NCBI GenBank assembly: GCA_025201705.1
Contig: MU616870.1
Coordinates: forward strand, 1-35,638
Length of the DNA stretch: 35,638 bases
DNA from: Dissophora ornata
Taxonomy: Eukaryota > Mortierellomycota > Mortierellomycetes > Mortierellales > Mortierellaceae
Direction of reading: 5' to 3'
Part shown: positions 1-9,813 of the stretch, one piece after another
Layout: every line of letters begins with the position of its first letter
Numbering within the stretch: position 1 is the first letter of the stretch
Translations under genes and position numbers: made by a program
Notes under the pieces: generated by a model
The model's database searches: none
Seen by the model: only the letters and a program-made list of their open reading frames with translations
What the model was told of the DNA's origin: nothing

Positions 1-21
1 AAAAAAAAAAAAAAAAAAAAA
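1..21. repeat. poly(A) run at the left edge
   Basis: The first 21 bases are all A. It is a simple homopolymer at the window or contig edge. No gene can be attached to it, and it could be an assembly end. Confidence 0.9.
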
Positions 22-670
22 GAGACGAGTGGAGCGATAGTTATGGATATAATTGTGAGGACGATCACTGACCCTGTGGTGGGACGTCGAGGATTGGCAA
101 TAGTCGCGTGGGCCCACTGGGTTAGCCCACGGGACGCGACTAGTTATGAAGCGTTGGTGGATGCCCTTGGGGACATAGTTCGTAGATATCTTTGATATCT
201 TCAGAGGATTTTGGCTTTGTTTTCGTCGCATTATTAAACCAGAGAGACATGTTGTTTAAAAAAACCCCCAATCGAGGGCAACAGGCCACAGTCCACAGGC
301 GCCTGTTCAATGCGGTCAGGGGTCAAGAAACCACGGATGCGACGGCTCCGGCCACGAGCGCAGTTTTGCTTGCTGTCTATTCTCAAAAAAAATGAATGAA
401 AACGCTCACGTCTTGCGCTCACTCCCTATCCTACCCATTTTCCATTTGTTACGAGTCTCTCGATCGCCTGCGCGTAACGCCGACCTGGAACCTCTCCAAT
501 TTGTCCGACACCGAACATCCCTGTTTGTCGCGCGTCCCTTATTTATCTCTTTAATTTATCTCAGCAGCAGCCATGCAATCAATATACCGGACGATTCTGA
601 CTCTCGAGGATCATCAACTGGCGCTGATGTCAAGAAATGTTGAGGAGGCCCTGGACTTTAACGACTTTAA
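22..670. other. Left-edge region without a supported gene
   Basis: Short open stretches occur on both strands, but none shows a recognisable domain. A 47-codon frame starting with ATG at 572 (it begins MQSIYRTILTLEDH) looks mildly protein-like and could be a small exon. It ends at a stop near 712 and overlaps the coding-like stretch that follows in another frame. A splice-acceptor-like site lies just before 556, so a gene entering from the left is possible but not shown. Confidence 0.4.
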
Positions 671-874
671 GACAGCCATAGCGATCGTACTCCCAGTCCA
701 TCGTTTATATCAATAAACAACATCGGTCGTAAACGGACACGACGAACTTTTACAGGATATGACACAGACCCAGAATCAATTTTAGAGTGTATATCGACAA
801 GTCAGGATCAGAACAAACCTCTGCATCAACAGTGGCAGCAACAGCAACGCCAGACTCCTCCTCAGCCGCCCTAA
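671..874 (+). other. Coding-like stretch, possible 3' exon of an unidentified gene
   Basis: One frame stays open for 67 codons between a stop ending at 670 and TAA at 872-874. Its translation is biased like a disordered protein tail: S/P-rich at first, then a basic patch (RKRTRRTF), an acidic stretch and a Q/P-rich end (QQWQQQQRQTPPQPP). It has no in-frame ATG at its beginning, so if real it is a terminal exon. An AG at 669-670 could be the acceptor, but I could not place the donor with a matching phase. I do not recognise the family. A chance or decayed frame is the alternative. Confidence 0.3.
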
Positions 875-1423
875 TTTCCTTTCATCAATACCACACACGT
901 ACCTCAGCCTTCCTTCCCTCTACCTCCTTCCCTCCTCCCGAAGGCGGTCCCGCAGGGGGGGAGAGGGGAATGTGCCAGAGGAGTAAGTCACGGCATCGTC
1001 CATGTATGCAACTTCTTTCCGCTTCCCCCGAGGTCCCGAGGTGAACGTTTCTGGCCCTTAACCTTAGCAGGACGGGAAGAAGCGGTATTCAAACATTATG
1101 CAAAGGTTTAGGCATTGTTTCTTTTGCTTGCGTTACAGCTTCGCCAATTCTTGTACATCAATGGTTCGCTGCTTTGCCATCTCCCGTGAAAAGCAATCGC
1201 AATACAAACATCATTAAGACATGACATCTTTTCCTAGTCTTGCTCGTTACTCTGATACACGTCGAATTGGCGGCTTTCTCAGCTGAAAGTTTGCACTACT
1301 ACGTTCTACTCTCTCTCCACCGGCATTAAGACCAAAAACTACAAAAAAAATCTCACCCACAGAGTCTTCGATGTGTTTGCTTTAATATTGATAATAATGC
1401 ATCGTGTTGTGTAGTACGTTTTC
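875..1423. other. Intergenic region downstream of ATG14
   Basis: No gene is seen. The first part is C/T-rich with a G/C patch near 938-964; the part near 1380-1400 is A/T-rich and probably holds the ATG14 3' UTR and its poly(A) region. Confidence 0.5.
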
Positions 1424-3619
1424 TCACGGCGCGGAGCTGGATATCGTAGGAAAAGATGACTCGCCGCCAGGAGTGAACCGATCTCGGGGACCATGAGCCA
1501 ATCGCGGACTCATGCCTCCCGCCACACTTGTTGCACCGTTCACAAGACCCGCCGCAGCTCCCCCTACAGCACTCCCAACTTTCTTGAGAACTGACATGTC
1601 CGGCCACACACGACCTGACAATAATCCTAGACCCTTGTTTGCAGAACTCGGGACTCGGAAAATATCGACATCCAGAAATGTCCAGTTCTCAGGCTGTCCC
1701 TGGCTTGCAGGTGTAGTTGAGTCCAAATTTCGCGACTGCGGTTGGGGCTGGCTCTGATCGGAATTTGATTGCCGCCGGTCTCGAGACGGATGAGGCGAAC
1801 GCCGCTGATGGTGAGGGTTGATAGGAGACGAAGAGTCTCCTAGTGGCTGTAAAGACGACCCCATACTGGAAACCGCAGTCGAATTGGATCCGGATATCGG
1901 TCCAGATTTTCCTGTTCTCAATGGCTGTACGACATCAGCTGCCTCAAGAGTATACATCCCATCCTCCTCTTCTTGATCATCGTACATAAAATCATCGTCT
2001 TCCACTGTCTCCAGATTGGCAGCAACAGTATCCTGGAGGTGTAATCCACCCCAGACTGGGGATTCCTCTTCTTGGCGTGAACGGATCAATGCGATCAAAT
2101 CTAGCACATTTAGGTCAAATGGCTCCTGTCCAGGGCACCAGAGCGAGAACTCATTTACATCTGCCACTTCCCTGAAATCTCTGTCGTCGCTTGACGAAGA
2201 GATCCGTGTTGCCTCATCTGTACTGCCTTTAGACTCCGTTGTTTCCTCTGAGCGCTTTGTCATGATGGCTGCGTAGTTGGTATATCGCCCGAGGTTGGGT
2301 GCCTCGCAACAGGCCAGCAGGTTTTCCAATGTGTTAGTGGCGTTAGCCAATGTGACCTGGACACCTTGTGAATGGCAAAGATAGGCGATATTGTAATTGA
2401 GATGCCCTAGACCGGCCGCGAACAACATGATGTTGTTTTCTGACAGAAACAGGGGTGCCCTTTTTGATCCTGCGGTGAAAGCTGCTTGGATGTAGTACCG
2501 AGACTGTCGTGTAGACGTATCATATGGCAGTTTGATTCCCAGATAACATGCTACAAGGGTCATCATGTGGATGACGTTCTCAATTGTAGTGTTGATCTCA
2601 TCCCGGTCATAATCTTCATCATGCAATAAATATTCAACAAGTTAGGGCCTGACAGTACCTATTAAATTTGCAAGCCTCTAGCAGGAATAATAACCCTTAC
2701 TTTCAAAGTATCCTGTGGGTAGTGGCCTCCCTACGATCAGATACTCATTCCATGAATCTTCCTCCAGATAATCCCGCACGCGTAGCTTTGTCCTCCGAGA
2801 GCCGTCCTTGGTACTCGGCGATCCAGGGGCCTCTGTGGTGGCAGTCGAGAGCGTGCTTTGACTAAGGTCATAATGTACAGGGTTCCTCCGCCGCTCTGGA
2901 ACGCATTTGAGATCAAACAACGTAACAAGCTCGGCAACAAGGACTCTCCGCGAATGACCTAGCTTTTGATGTGCAGAAGCCCATCGGTCCTTGATGCGAC
3001 TGATCGAGTTGGCAATCGCGGGTGGCCCGTTCATCTTCGAGACCTGAAATCGAGCCATGGACAGCTTCAAGGTCTCTTTCCGCTTACTCAAATTAGTCCG
3101 TAGCCGCGTCAACCGTTGGCGATCTGTCGATTTGTTGACGGTTACAAATCAAGTTAGAAACGAATTTTTTTTTGAAACCAGTGCTTAGAATCTTATGCAT
3201 ACCTTGCTCCAATTCCGCCAACAGCAACTTCCGTTCTTCAGCAATCACTGCGGCATGTTCGGAGGCCATGGCCCGCTGTGCAAGGCACATTTGGTACCGC
3301 TTGATCTTTGGGCTCAGCACTTGGTTCGCTTGAGCAGCAAGCTGATCCCTCTCAGGAGCCACGATCTTCAAATCTTCCCAGTGTTGGTGCAAACTAGAAG
3401 GCGCAGAGTGAGAGGCAGAGTAACAGAGTCTCCAGTCAATTTACAACGGGGAATGGAAGTACAGCATGGGATAGGGGTGGATCACAAAGCGCTGTCCGTT
3501 AACGGCGATACTCGTACATACTGAGAGCGAACACATTGCACACATGTGTACGAGGTTGAACCCTGGAGGCGGCAGATGCCGCACTGCACCGTGTCGGCAC
3601 TTGAGCTTCGTTCTTCCAT
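1424..3619 (-). CDS. ATG14: Atg14-like subunit of autophagy PI3-kinase complex I
   Basis: The family (ATG14/Barkor) targets the Vps34-Vps15-Vps30 lipid kinase to the autophagosome formation site and the ER. My spliced model has four exons: 3619-3522, 3393-3203, 3123-2701 and 2613-1424, all with GT-AG junctions and matching phases, giving 633 residues. Near the N-terminus is the family's double CxxC signature (C13, C16, C26, C29). Residues about 36-150 form a charged coiled coil. A conserved UVRAG/Atg14-type domain follows (WNEYLIVGRPLP, then IENVIHMMTLVACYLGIKLP), then a long S/Q/D-rich linker. The C-terminal 90 residues contain an amphipathic G/A-rich segment (LKKVGSAVGGAAAGLVNG), as expected for a membrane-sensing BATS-like tail. 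The CxxC pairs favour ATG14 over UVRAG/Vps38. The start is the first ATG in frame with them, and the gene diverges from TOE1. Confidence 0.85.
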
Positions 3620-4142
3620 GCAGGGGGGTTTCTTTGAATGTTAGAAAGCTATGTTGTATTTGTTTCAGTATAAGTCGGCGTGCTTGTTTATGGAGGGGAA
3701 TGGACGGGATGTGGCAACGAGAGTGGAGAATGGAGTGAGAGTGGAGAATTGAGAGTGGAGAATGGAGAGTGGAGAATGGAGAGTGGAGAGTGGAATTGTT
3801 TTCAATGCAAAGAAGCGAAACGAAAGCCATGTAGTCTCGTGATCACAAGGATGTGAAGCAAGGGTGCGGGTGAGAGCTGATTTCACGTAATTGCCAAGCC
3901 GTAGCCCTTTGTGCAGTCTTGATGCCAAGGAGAGACGGTGGCAGACAGACACGGCAAAGCTCAGTGATACATCCCTGCAAAAACCGCTGCGCCATCGCGC
4001 TTGGCACTGCCTCCATCTCTCACTCAGCCCCAGAAGGGCCGCTTTCTCCACTGACACAAAGTGCCTTCACAGTCACGCGCCACCACCGCTGTACTTTGCA
4101 TCGATCGATTTGCTTCATGCAACACTGATCAGGACACCAACC
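3620..4142. promoter_or_regulatory. Shared divergent promoter of ATG14 and the TOE1-like gene
   Basis: The start codons of two opposite-facing genes lie 523 bp apart, so this interval must hold both promoters and 5' UTRs. It contains a purine-rich minisatellite in its first third. No further elements can be named with confidence. Confidence 0.6.
3719..3795. repeat. 14-bp purine-rich minisatellite
   Basis: About five imperfect tandem units of GGAGAATGGAGAGT lie about 100 bp upstream of the ATG14 start codon, inside the divergent promoter. One strand is nearly all purine, a composition that can favour unusual DNA structure and length change. Confidence 0.85.
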
Positions 4143-5939
4143 ATGCACACCGTGCCGCTCCCATTGCCGACCTACAACCAGGTCACCAAGTACAACTTGG
4201 CCCAAATGCAGCCCATGATCATCCTGTTGCTTAAACAGGCCGCCTTTATTGCTCTCGACGCCGAATTCACGGGACTCGGCCCCAAGGCGGGAGCCACAAG
4301 GGCCAAGGATATTCAGGAGCGGTACCAGCATCTTTGTGAGCTGGCACGGAGTCATGCGCTGGTCGCATTCGGCTTGTCCATCTTTATCAAGACCGAGCCT
4401 TCGAGATCAAACGCTGAGAGTCGTACAGCTGCAGACAACGCAACAGAGCATGCGGCGGCCAGCGATCTGGAACGTAGCTACCGAGTCCATAACTTCAACT
4501 TTTCCATGCTCAGTGAGGTAAGCAGACGGCATTGTAGACCCAATTCTTGAGCCGCGTAATCGAATATCGCGGTTTTGCGGAATCCGCTAAACGAGAATAC
4601 TTTATTCATCGTGTGCATGTAGACAGACTACTCTGTAAGTCCTAAGAGCATGCTCTTCCTGGCCGAGAACGGGCTGGATCTTAATCAATGGATCATGGAA
4701 GGAATCCCATACACAGGTGGAGATCGACTGGTAATGCACTTGGCACAATGCGACAATGATCAATCGCTCCACATGTACTTCCCTCATGTCCTACCTAACA
4801 TCCACTGAAATCTCGATCACCTGTAGGTAAATGAAGGCGGTAAAGGCAATCCCAATGGCATTATGAGATCCATTTTCAAACGTATCATGACAAGGCAGGT
4901 TCCAGTCGCGGTCCACAACGGATTCTTGGATTTGATTTTCCTCTATTACAGGTAAAGGCTCAAACACGACTTAATGCGAGATTTCGGCTCTCCAGATAGT
5001 GATCTGTCATCTAATCTGTTCTTGAATTCGCGCAGTTTTTACGCGGATCTTCCCCCCAAGCTATCAACCTTTGTTGCTGATCTCTCGGACATGTTCCCGG
5101 CAGGGCTGTTTGATACAAAGTATATCTCCGACTATATTACGAGGGAACGGTCAAGTTTTTTGGCCTATCTTTTCCGGAAGTATGAGAGGGACGATGGACG
5201 AGCAAAGGAGGACAATGATCCATCATCAAAGCAGGTCTATTCGACGTTCGATGTTCAGCCCAGGCTTTCACTTCCAGAGATCAAGGAAACAATTATTCTA
5301 GAGACAAGTCCGAGGGATGGGCAGGTCGCGTATTGTCAAGATTACGCTGTAAGTGGCTGTGGATCATAATAGGATTGATATGTTGTTTATTGGATATGAA
5401 GGAATATGGTTCCTAACTGAATTGTGGCTTTGGACCGTTAGTTCCATGGAGTGTGTAAAAAGAATATGCGGTGCGGCAAGTCGCATGATTTGGATTTGAT
5501 TTTGGATGCGGAAGAAGAGCAACGGGATTCCAAAAAGAGAAAAAGGCAATGGAAAAGTAAGGATGCACAGGATACAGAAAAAGATCTGAAGAAGGCACGG
5601 GAAGCAACAACAACACCTTCTGTACCGCATAGAGATAATGCGGAGACGGCGAGCACGCAGCCCAACAATGCAGCCGGTACGACGACGACGGCGACAGTAT
5701 CAATGGCAAGGACGACCGAAAACGTGGTTCAGCCTGGCGAAAAATTTCACTCGGCATACTTTGACGCGTTCATGACGGGAACTATATTTTCCCACCAGCT
5801 GAATCAGCACACGCCCGAGGAGATCGAGTCTCAGGCAAAGAACAAGGTCTATCTGATCGGCAAGAGTTTCCCACTCATGATCGAGAAAAGCGCATTTTCA
5901 AAATACAGCCCGGAACACGAACGCCAACGGGCGCTGTGA
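4143..5939 (+). CDS. TOE1: TOE1-like DEDD 3'-exonuclease with CCCH zinc finger
   Basis: TOE1 belongs to the CAF1/PARN deadenylase group and trims 3' tails of small nuclear RNAs in the nucleus. My model has five exons: 4143-4517, 4623-4730, 4827-4951, 5036-5348 and 5442-5939, giving 472 residues (human about 510). The first catalytic pair is D39/E41 in ALDAEFTGLG, the third acidic residue is D196 in VHNGFLDLIFLYY, and the last is H410/D415 in FHSAYFDAFMTG. A CCCH finger, C303-x8-C312-x5-C318-x3-H322, spans the last splice junction exactly. A basic K/R-rich patch about 20 residues after it is a likely nuclear signal. The finger inserted before the final catalytic motif is diagnostic of TOE1 and excludes CAF1/POP2. 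The ATG at 4143 is the first in frame with the catalytic domain in a good context; an in-frame ATG upstream would add a sequence with no family resemblance. Confidence 0.9.
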
Positions 5940-6072
5940 TCCATTTGGGAATAAAGCAACAACAGTCACGGTTCACTGCTTTCAGCCGGGTAACTGTGAT
6001 CTCTGCGCTCCATTCTCCACATTCAAGCATTCCTGTACCTGTCCCTGTCCCTCCTAGAAAAGCATTCACACA

Positions 6073-6422
6073 ATGTCAACGAAAGCAAAAATGACCCTGG
6101 GTATCACCACCCTTTGCACCATAGCCACAGTTTGGGGTGTGCATTACCAACAAATGTTTGAAAAAGAGGTAACACAACCTGGCTTCGGTTTGGTTACTGA
6201 TATTTGCAACTGAGCGGCTGCAACCACAACAAATAAAACAAATATGATAACTAAAATGTCATGGCACATGAATCGTAGACGATGCGTATGGGGATTACCA
6301 AGGACGAAGAAAGAATGGCAAAGAAGAAGCGCCAAGACGAGAACGTAATTGAGCTCGCCGTGCAGCAGGAACTGCAGCGACAGATGATGCAAGAACAGAC
6401 TATCCGGAAAGAACAGCCATAG
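6073..6422 (+). CDS. PET117: Pet117-like cytochrome c oxidase assembly factor
   Basis: Two short exons, 6073-6168 and 6279-6422, joined in phase 0 across a GT-AG intron of 110 bp, encode 79 residues. The protein has a single hydrophobic N-terminal helix (residues about 7-24), then HYQQMFEKE, TMRMGITKDEERMAKKKR and a charged helical tail. The HYQQ...M..GI.KDEER pattern is the hallmark of PET117, a small mitochondrial inner-membrane protein that couples haem a synthesis to complex IV assembly. Length and intron make it easy to miss. The start is the only ATG ahead of the helix. It lies 133 bp after TOE1 on the same strand and converges on UBR7. Confidence 0.9.
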
Positions 6423-6687
6423 CGATTGCTAGCCCAGATCCATCGCTCACATTAAAAAGTACGCACTCATCGTTTATTCCCGCTTGACTTGAAAGCAGTA
6501 CTGGGCCACTGGAGCTGCAGTCGAAGCTTTTTTTAAATTCGTTATTGTTTCTTATCGAGTGTCCGTGATATCGCAACGGTGTCAAAAAAAGTTGGGCTTG
6601 CCGCCCAAAGCCGCGCGCTGCGCCATTTTCGCCTACACGAAAGAAAAACAGAGGTGCAAGAGATATTAGACAATGGGCCATAAAGCA

Positions 6688-8401
6688 TCACACTGATCCA
6701 GAGTCCATGAGTAGCTTCTTCCTTACCGCGAAGAACTCCTGGATGTCCTCCGCAGTGACGACCTTGCCCTCCTCCGAAAACGGGGCAAAGAATGTGCGGA
6801 GCTCGTCTCTCATTGTATTGTATGCCAGCATACCGTCCATCGCCTCAGCACGATTCATTTCGCTCAATCGCTTCATGCCGCCTTCCATGATCGACGTCTC
6901 TACCTCATCATCCTCCTCGTCTTCGTAGATGGGCTCCTCGCCCAAGATAAACGCCACATTCTCCTTAGTATAGAGAACCATACAGTCCGCGCATTGACAG
7001 AGTAGATCGCGCCAGCCCTCTGTAGCAAAGAGATTCATCTCTTGATCCGCATAAATGTCTCTGGGTTGTTGGAGAAGTTTGCAAGTATCTGCATCCTCTT
7101 TAAGTCGTTTGTTCCGTTTCGAGTCATCCCCTTCATCTACATCCTCCGCATCCTCGACGGTTGTCTCCAGCGAACGCTTCGCCTGGTTGACCGTTTGCGA
7201 TTGTTGAGCGGATTCTGATGGATTCACTGAGACGGTAACTGTCTCAATCGTTGTTGTCGTCGCAGTAGCACTAGTGGCGGTTGATGTCGTCGAAGTAGCC
7301 GTTGTTTCAGTCGTTGCTTCAGTCGTTGCGACAACATCAACTTCCTCTTCCTCCTTCTTGTCGATTCTCTGCTCTTTGATGTCTTTGTCGTTCTTCTTGG
7401 AGCAGTCAATCATCTTGACAGATTTTGGTCCGCCTCCATGTTCAGACAGCCCGATCATAAACAGTGAGTGTTGAGCGTATCTTCGGAGGAATCCGTGCTC
7501 CGTGGCGCAGGTCCTGCAGATAAAGTCGTCAAAGTCGTCGTTGTGTGGTGTCTAGCAAATCGGGAATTCAGATTAGCTACCGTAAGACTGAACCCAAATT
7601 TGATAGATCTTCATCAATCCAATAGATAATATGCACTTGCAATTCCGATACAGGTATCGTGGAACCAGTCCTCGCAAACGACGCATTGCAGCATCGTGTT
7701 CTCCTCTTTCGTAGGGTCATATTGGATATCACACCTGGTTATTGCAACAAGAAAAAAAAAGTTTGATTGAAATTCCTCCAAAACTCCGCCCATGGCCAAG
7801 TCAGTGCATGATATGAAATACAAAGACGTACCAGCAAAATCTCCCCAGATAGTTGTGATTGTACTGGTTTAGAGCATTCACCGATCCAGCAGGCTTCGGA
7901 TCCAATTTGCACTTTGTCTCCTTGAACTTTGCAGTGCCGCAGTCGCAGCGGAAACTCCGCTTTGTGAATAGCTCAACAAGGTTGTGTTCGCCATGGCAGG
8001 AAATGCTGCAAGAGTAACAAAAGCCGGCTTCTTCGGAGGGGTTGGGGTTGCAGGTCAAGCAAGAATACACCTTTTGGCGTATGTAGCCCAAGGAGTTTGT
8101 GCACTGCATCACGAGCGAAATTGGAGAGAGCGAATCTGGTGAGACATGCGACCAAATGAGTTGCATTGCAGCCATGGCGAACAGCATGCTACCCTTCACT
8201 TACGACGTCAAACTTTTTGGGGAACAGCTCCCTGGCTTCCTAGACAAACGTTGATGAAAGCGAGAGCTCAGTCATTTGTACAAGGAATGGTTTGGCAGTC
8301 GTCTGCTGTTCCTTGGGGAATGAGTATGGGCAAGTTACCTGTTCCAATCGCTCTTGCTCTGCGATGTACTCAGAGACAGTAATGGTTTCTTGTTCTGCCA
8401 T
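6688..8401 (-). CDS. UBR7: UBR7-like protein with UBR box and PHD finger
   Basis: UBR7 (fission yeast Mlo2) is a UBR-box protein proposed to act as an E3 ubiquitin or histone ligase. My model has five exons, 8401-8339, 8239-8204, 8103-7832, 7734-7641 and 7551-6688, giving 442 residues (human about 425). After an acidic N-terminus (ARELFPKKFD) the UBR box starts at C34 and includes CLTCNP, GFCYSCSISCHGEH and FTKRSFRCDCG. A PHD-type C4HC3 finger follows from C123, with MLQCVVCEDWFHDTC and FICRTC. After a T/S-rich low-complexity linker comes the conserved C-terminal region (LAYNTMRDELRTFFAPFSEEGKVV). The intron inside the PHD finger appears to use a GC donor. All other junctions are GT-AG and in phase. 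Start context and family alignment fit ATG at 8401. Confidence 0.9.
7552..7640 (-). other. Probable GC-AG intron in UBR7
   Basis: The intron between exons 4 and 5 must join CIGI to TPHNDDFDDF within the PHD finger in phase 0. The only donor meeting this reads GCAAGT, the usual consensus of the minor GC class; the acceptor is CTAG. Nearby GT dinucleotides give the wrong phase. Confidence 0.75.
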
Positions 8402-9813
8402 TGCTAGGTATACAGGTTACGAGGTTGGTGGAGGGGATGGTAGGAGAGCAGAGCCGTGTTTATTTACTTTTTTAGACGCGTTCTTCAGTTTCATTAAAGT
8501 CGCGGTCCAGTCGCGTTTCACGGTTTTGGTCAGGTGATTTGACCATGCGCAACTCTCAGGATATCGGGCTTCTCGAGGATAGCTCGATGTTGCTGAGGGA
8601 GCCTTGATATCTCAGGTGAAGAGAAAAAAAGAGATCTTCCAGTGCTGCTCATAGCTCATGTCGAGAAGATGGTTAGCTGCGCGTTGAAGACCTGGAAGAT
8701 TTCTTTCCTGCATGGTTTGCCACCCCTCCATCAAAACGCAGCGTTCTATCTATCGGCGATCTCTAATTTCCATGCTAATCGCTCTTGCAATGTCGGATAC
8801 GTTCTGTTCGCTGCCACGGCCTATCAAAAGGCCCACCGACCTTTCCCTGTTAGAGGAGTTGGATTACTAGCACTTTTCTTCCAAGAGGGTCTATGTCATG
8901 GTTGACCGCAATTTCGAAAGAGGACGAGTCTGATACCCTCTGAGGTTCCTACATTTCTAGGGGTTGGCCTCCCTACAAACGATGGTAAAATAGATTCTAT
9001 ACATGGGATCCTTGGGAGACCTAGAGAGAAGACACCATTTGTCAAAGCGACCTTTTCATGGGGCGTGTGGCTGAAGGAAAAACACAGCCGACGTCATTTG
9101 CGTGCATCTTGGGCTTTTCGGGGTTATACGAAAATAACAAACTCCAGCAAGATCGAACATTCTCTGCTTCGCCATCGGAACGATAAAGGTATCGCATGAA
9201 CGGGAGCGGCTTCAATGAGTGAGTGGCAAAAAATAAACAAAATAAATATGACATGCACACCTGCTTCGCCATTTGTTGCACATCTCTCGCTCCCCTAAAC
9301 GTCGAACTGGGACAGATATCAAAATGAACGGGCAAAAGTCGAACGAATACATCTCCCTGAATCTTTACCATTCCGCGAGATAATTGAGATGTAGCTTGTT
9401 AAAAAAATTTATCATCGTGAATAGTAGGCGTAAGCTAAGGCCAACATGGATACGCCGGTGTGAACACGATCCTGCCATGCGGCTGTGATTCTACTTTCAT
9501 CCCGGGATATCGACTCGAGAAACTTAGAGGCCTAGAAAATATTATTACTGACCCTTTGGTCTCGACTCGAGGTGCTTTATTCCGGAGGGATCTTGGCCTT
9601 GGGGACAATGCATCAGCTTGCAAGAGGTCTAGGCTTGAATAGTCGATTGTACAATGTTCGAGTGGCTGCCATTAAGTAGACCCAACTGTAGTAAATACAA
9701 AGATGACCAAACAAACAATTGCCCTCCCCCTTCTTTTCCTTCTTTCTCCCACACACACCACAATTCCGATTCTTGCTAGAGCTCCAACTCATAAACCCTC
9801 TTCCCCTGTGACA
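8402..9813. other. Gene-poor interval with UBR7 and LRR-gene promoters
   Basis: No convincing gene is seen in 1.4 kb. The longest frame (9371 to 9042, minus, starting MVKIQGDVFVRLL) has no family I recognise. It has a GT after about 37 codons that could be a donor, but I found no partner exon. Stretches near 8402-8540 should contain the UBR7 promoter; the C/T-rich sequence 9720-9812 is probably the leader of the LRR gene. Confidence 0.5.

Noticed and set aside
1424..3619. UVRAG/Vps38 instead of ATG14.
   Set aside because: The N-terminal CxxC pair followed by a second CxxC and the G/A-rich amphipathic C-terminus fit ATG14; no C2 domain was seen.
3441..3830. Minus-strand frame with many LHSP-like repeats upstream of ATG14.
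   Set aside because: It is the translation of the minisatellite and overlaps ATG14 exon 1 in another frame.
8101..8199. Extending UBR7 exon 3 upstream through the open frame that continues past 8103.
   Set aside because: That frame does not match the phase of exon 2; the CAG acceptor at 8106-8104 joins KKFDV to CTNSLGY in phase, as in the family.
9042..9371. Minus-strand 109-codon frame in the gene-poor interval.
   Set aside because: No recognisable domain, no partner exon in phase, and composition not clearly coding.
9703..9813. Upstream ATG at 9703 that would give the LRR protein a hydrophobic leader resembling a signal peptide.
   Set aside because: The translated part is a C/T- and CA-rich leader typical of a fungal 5' UTR, and the ATG at 9814 starts directly ahead of the conserved N-terminal domain.
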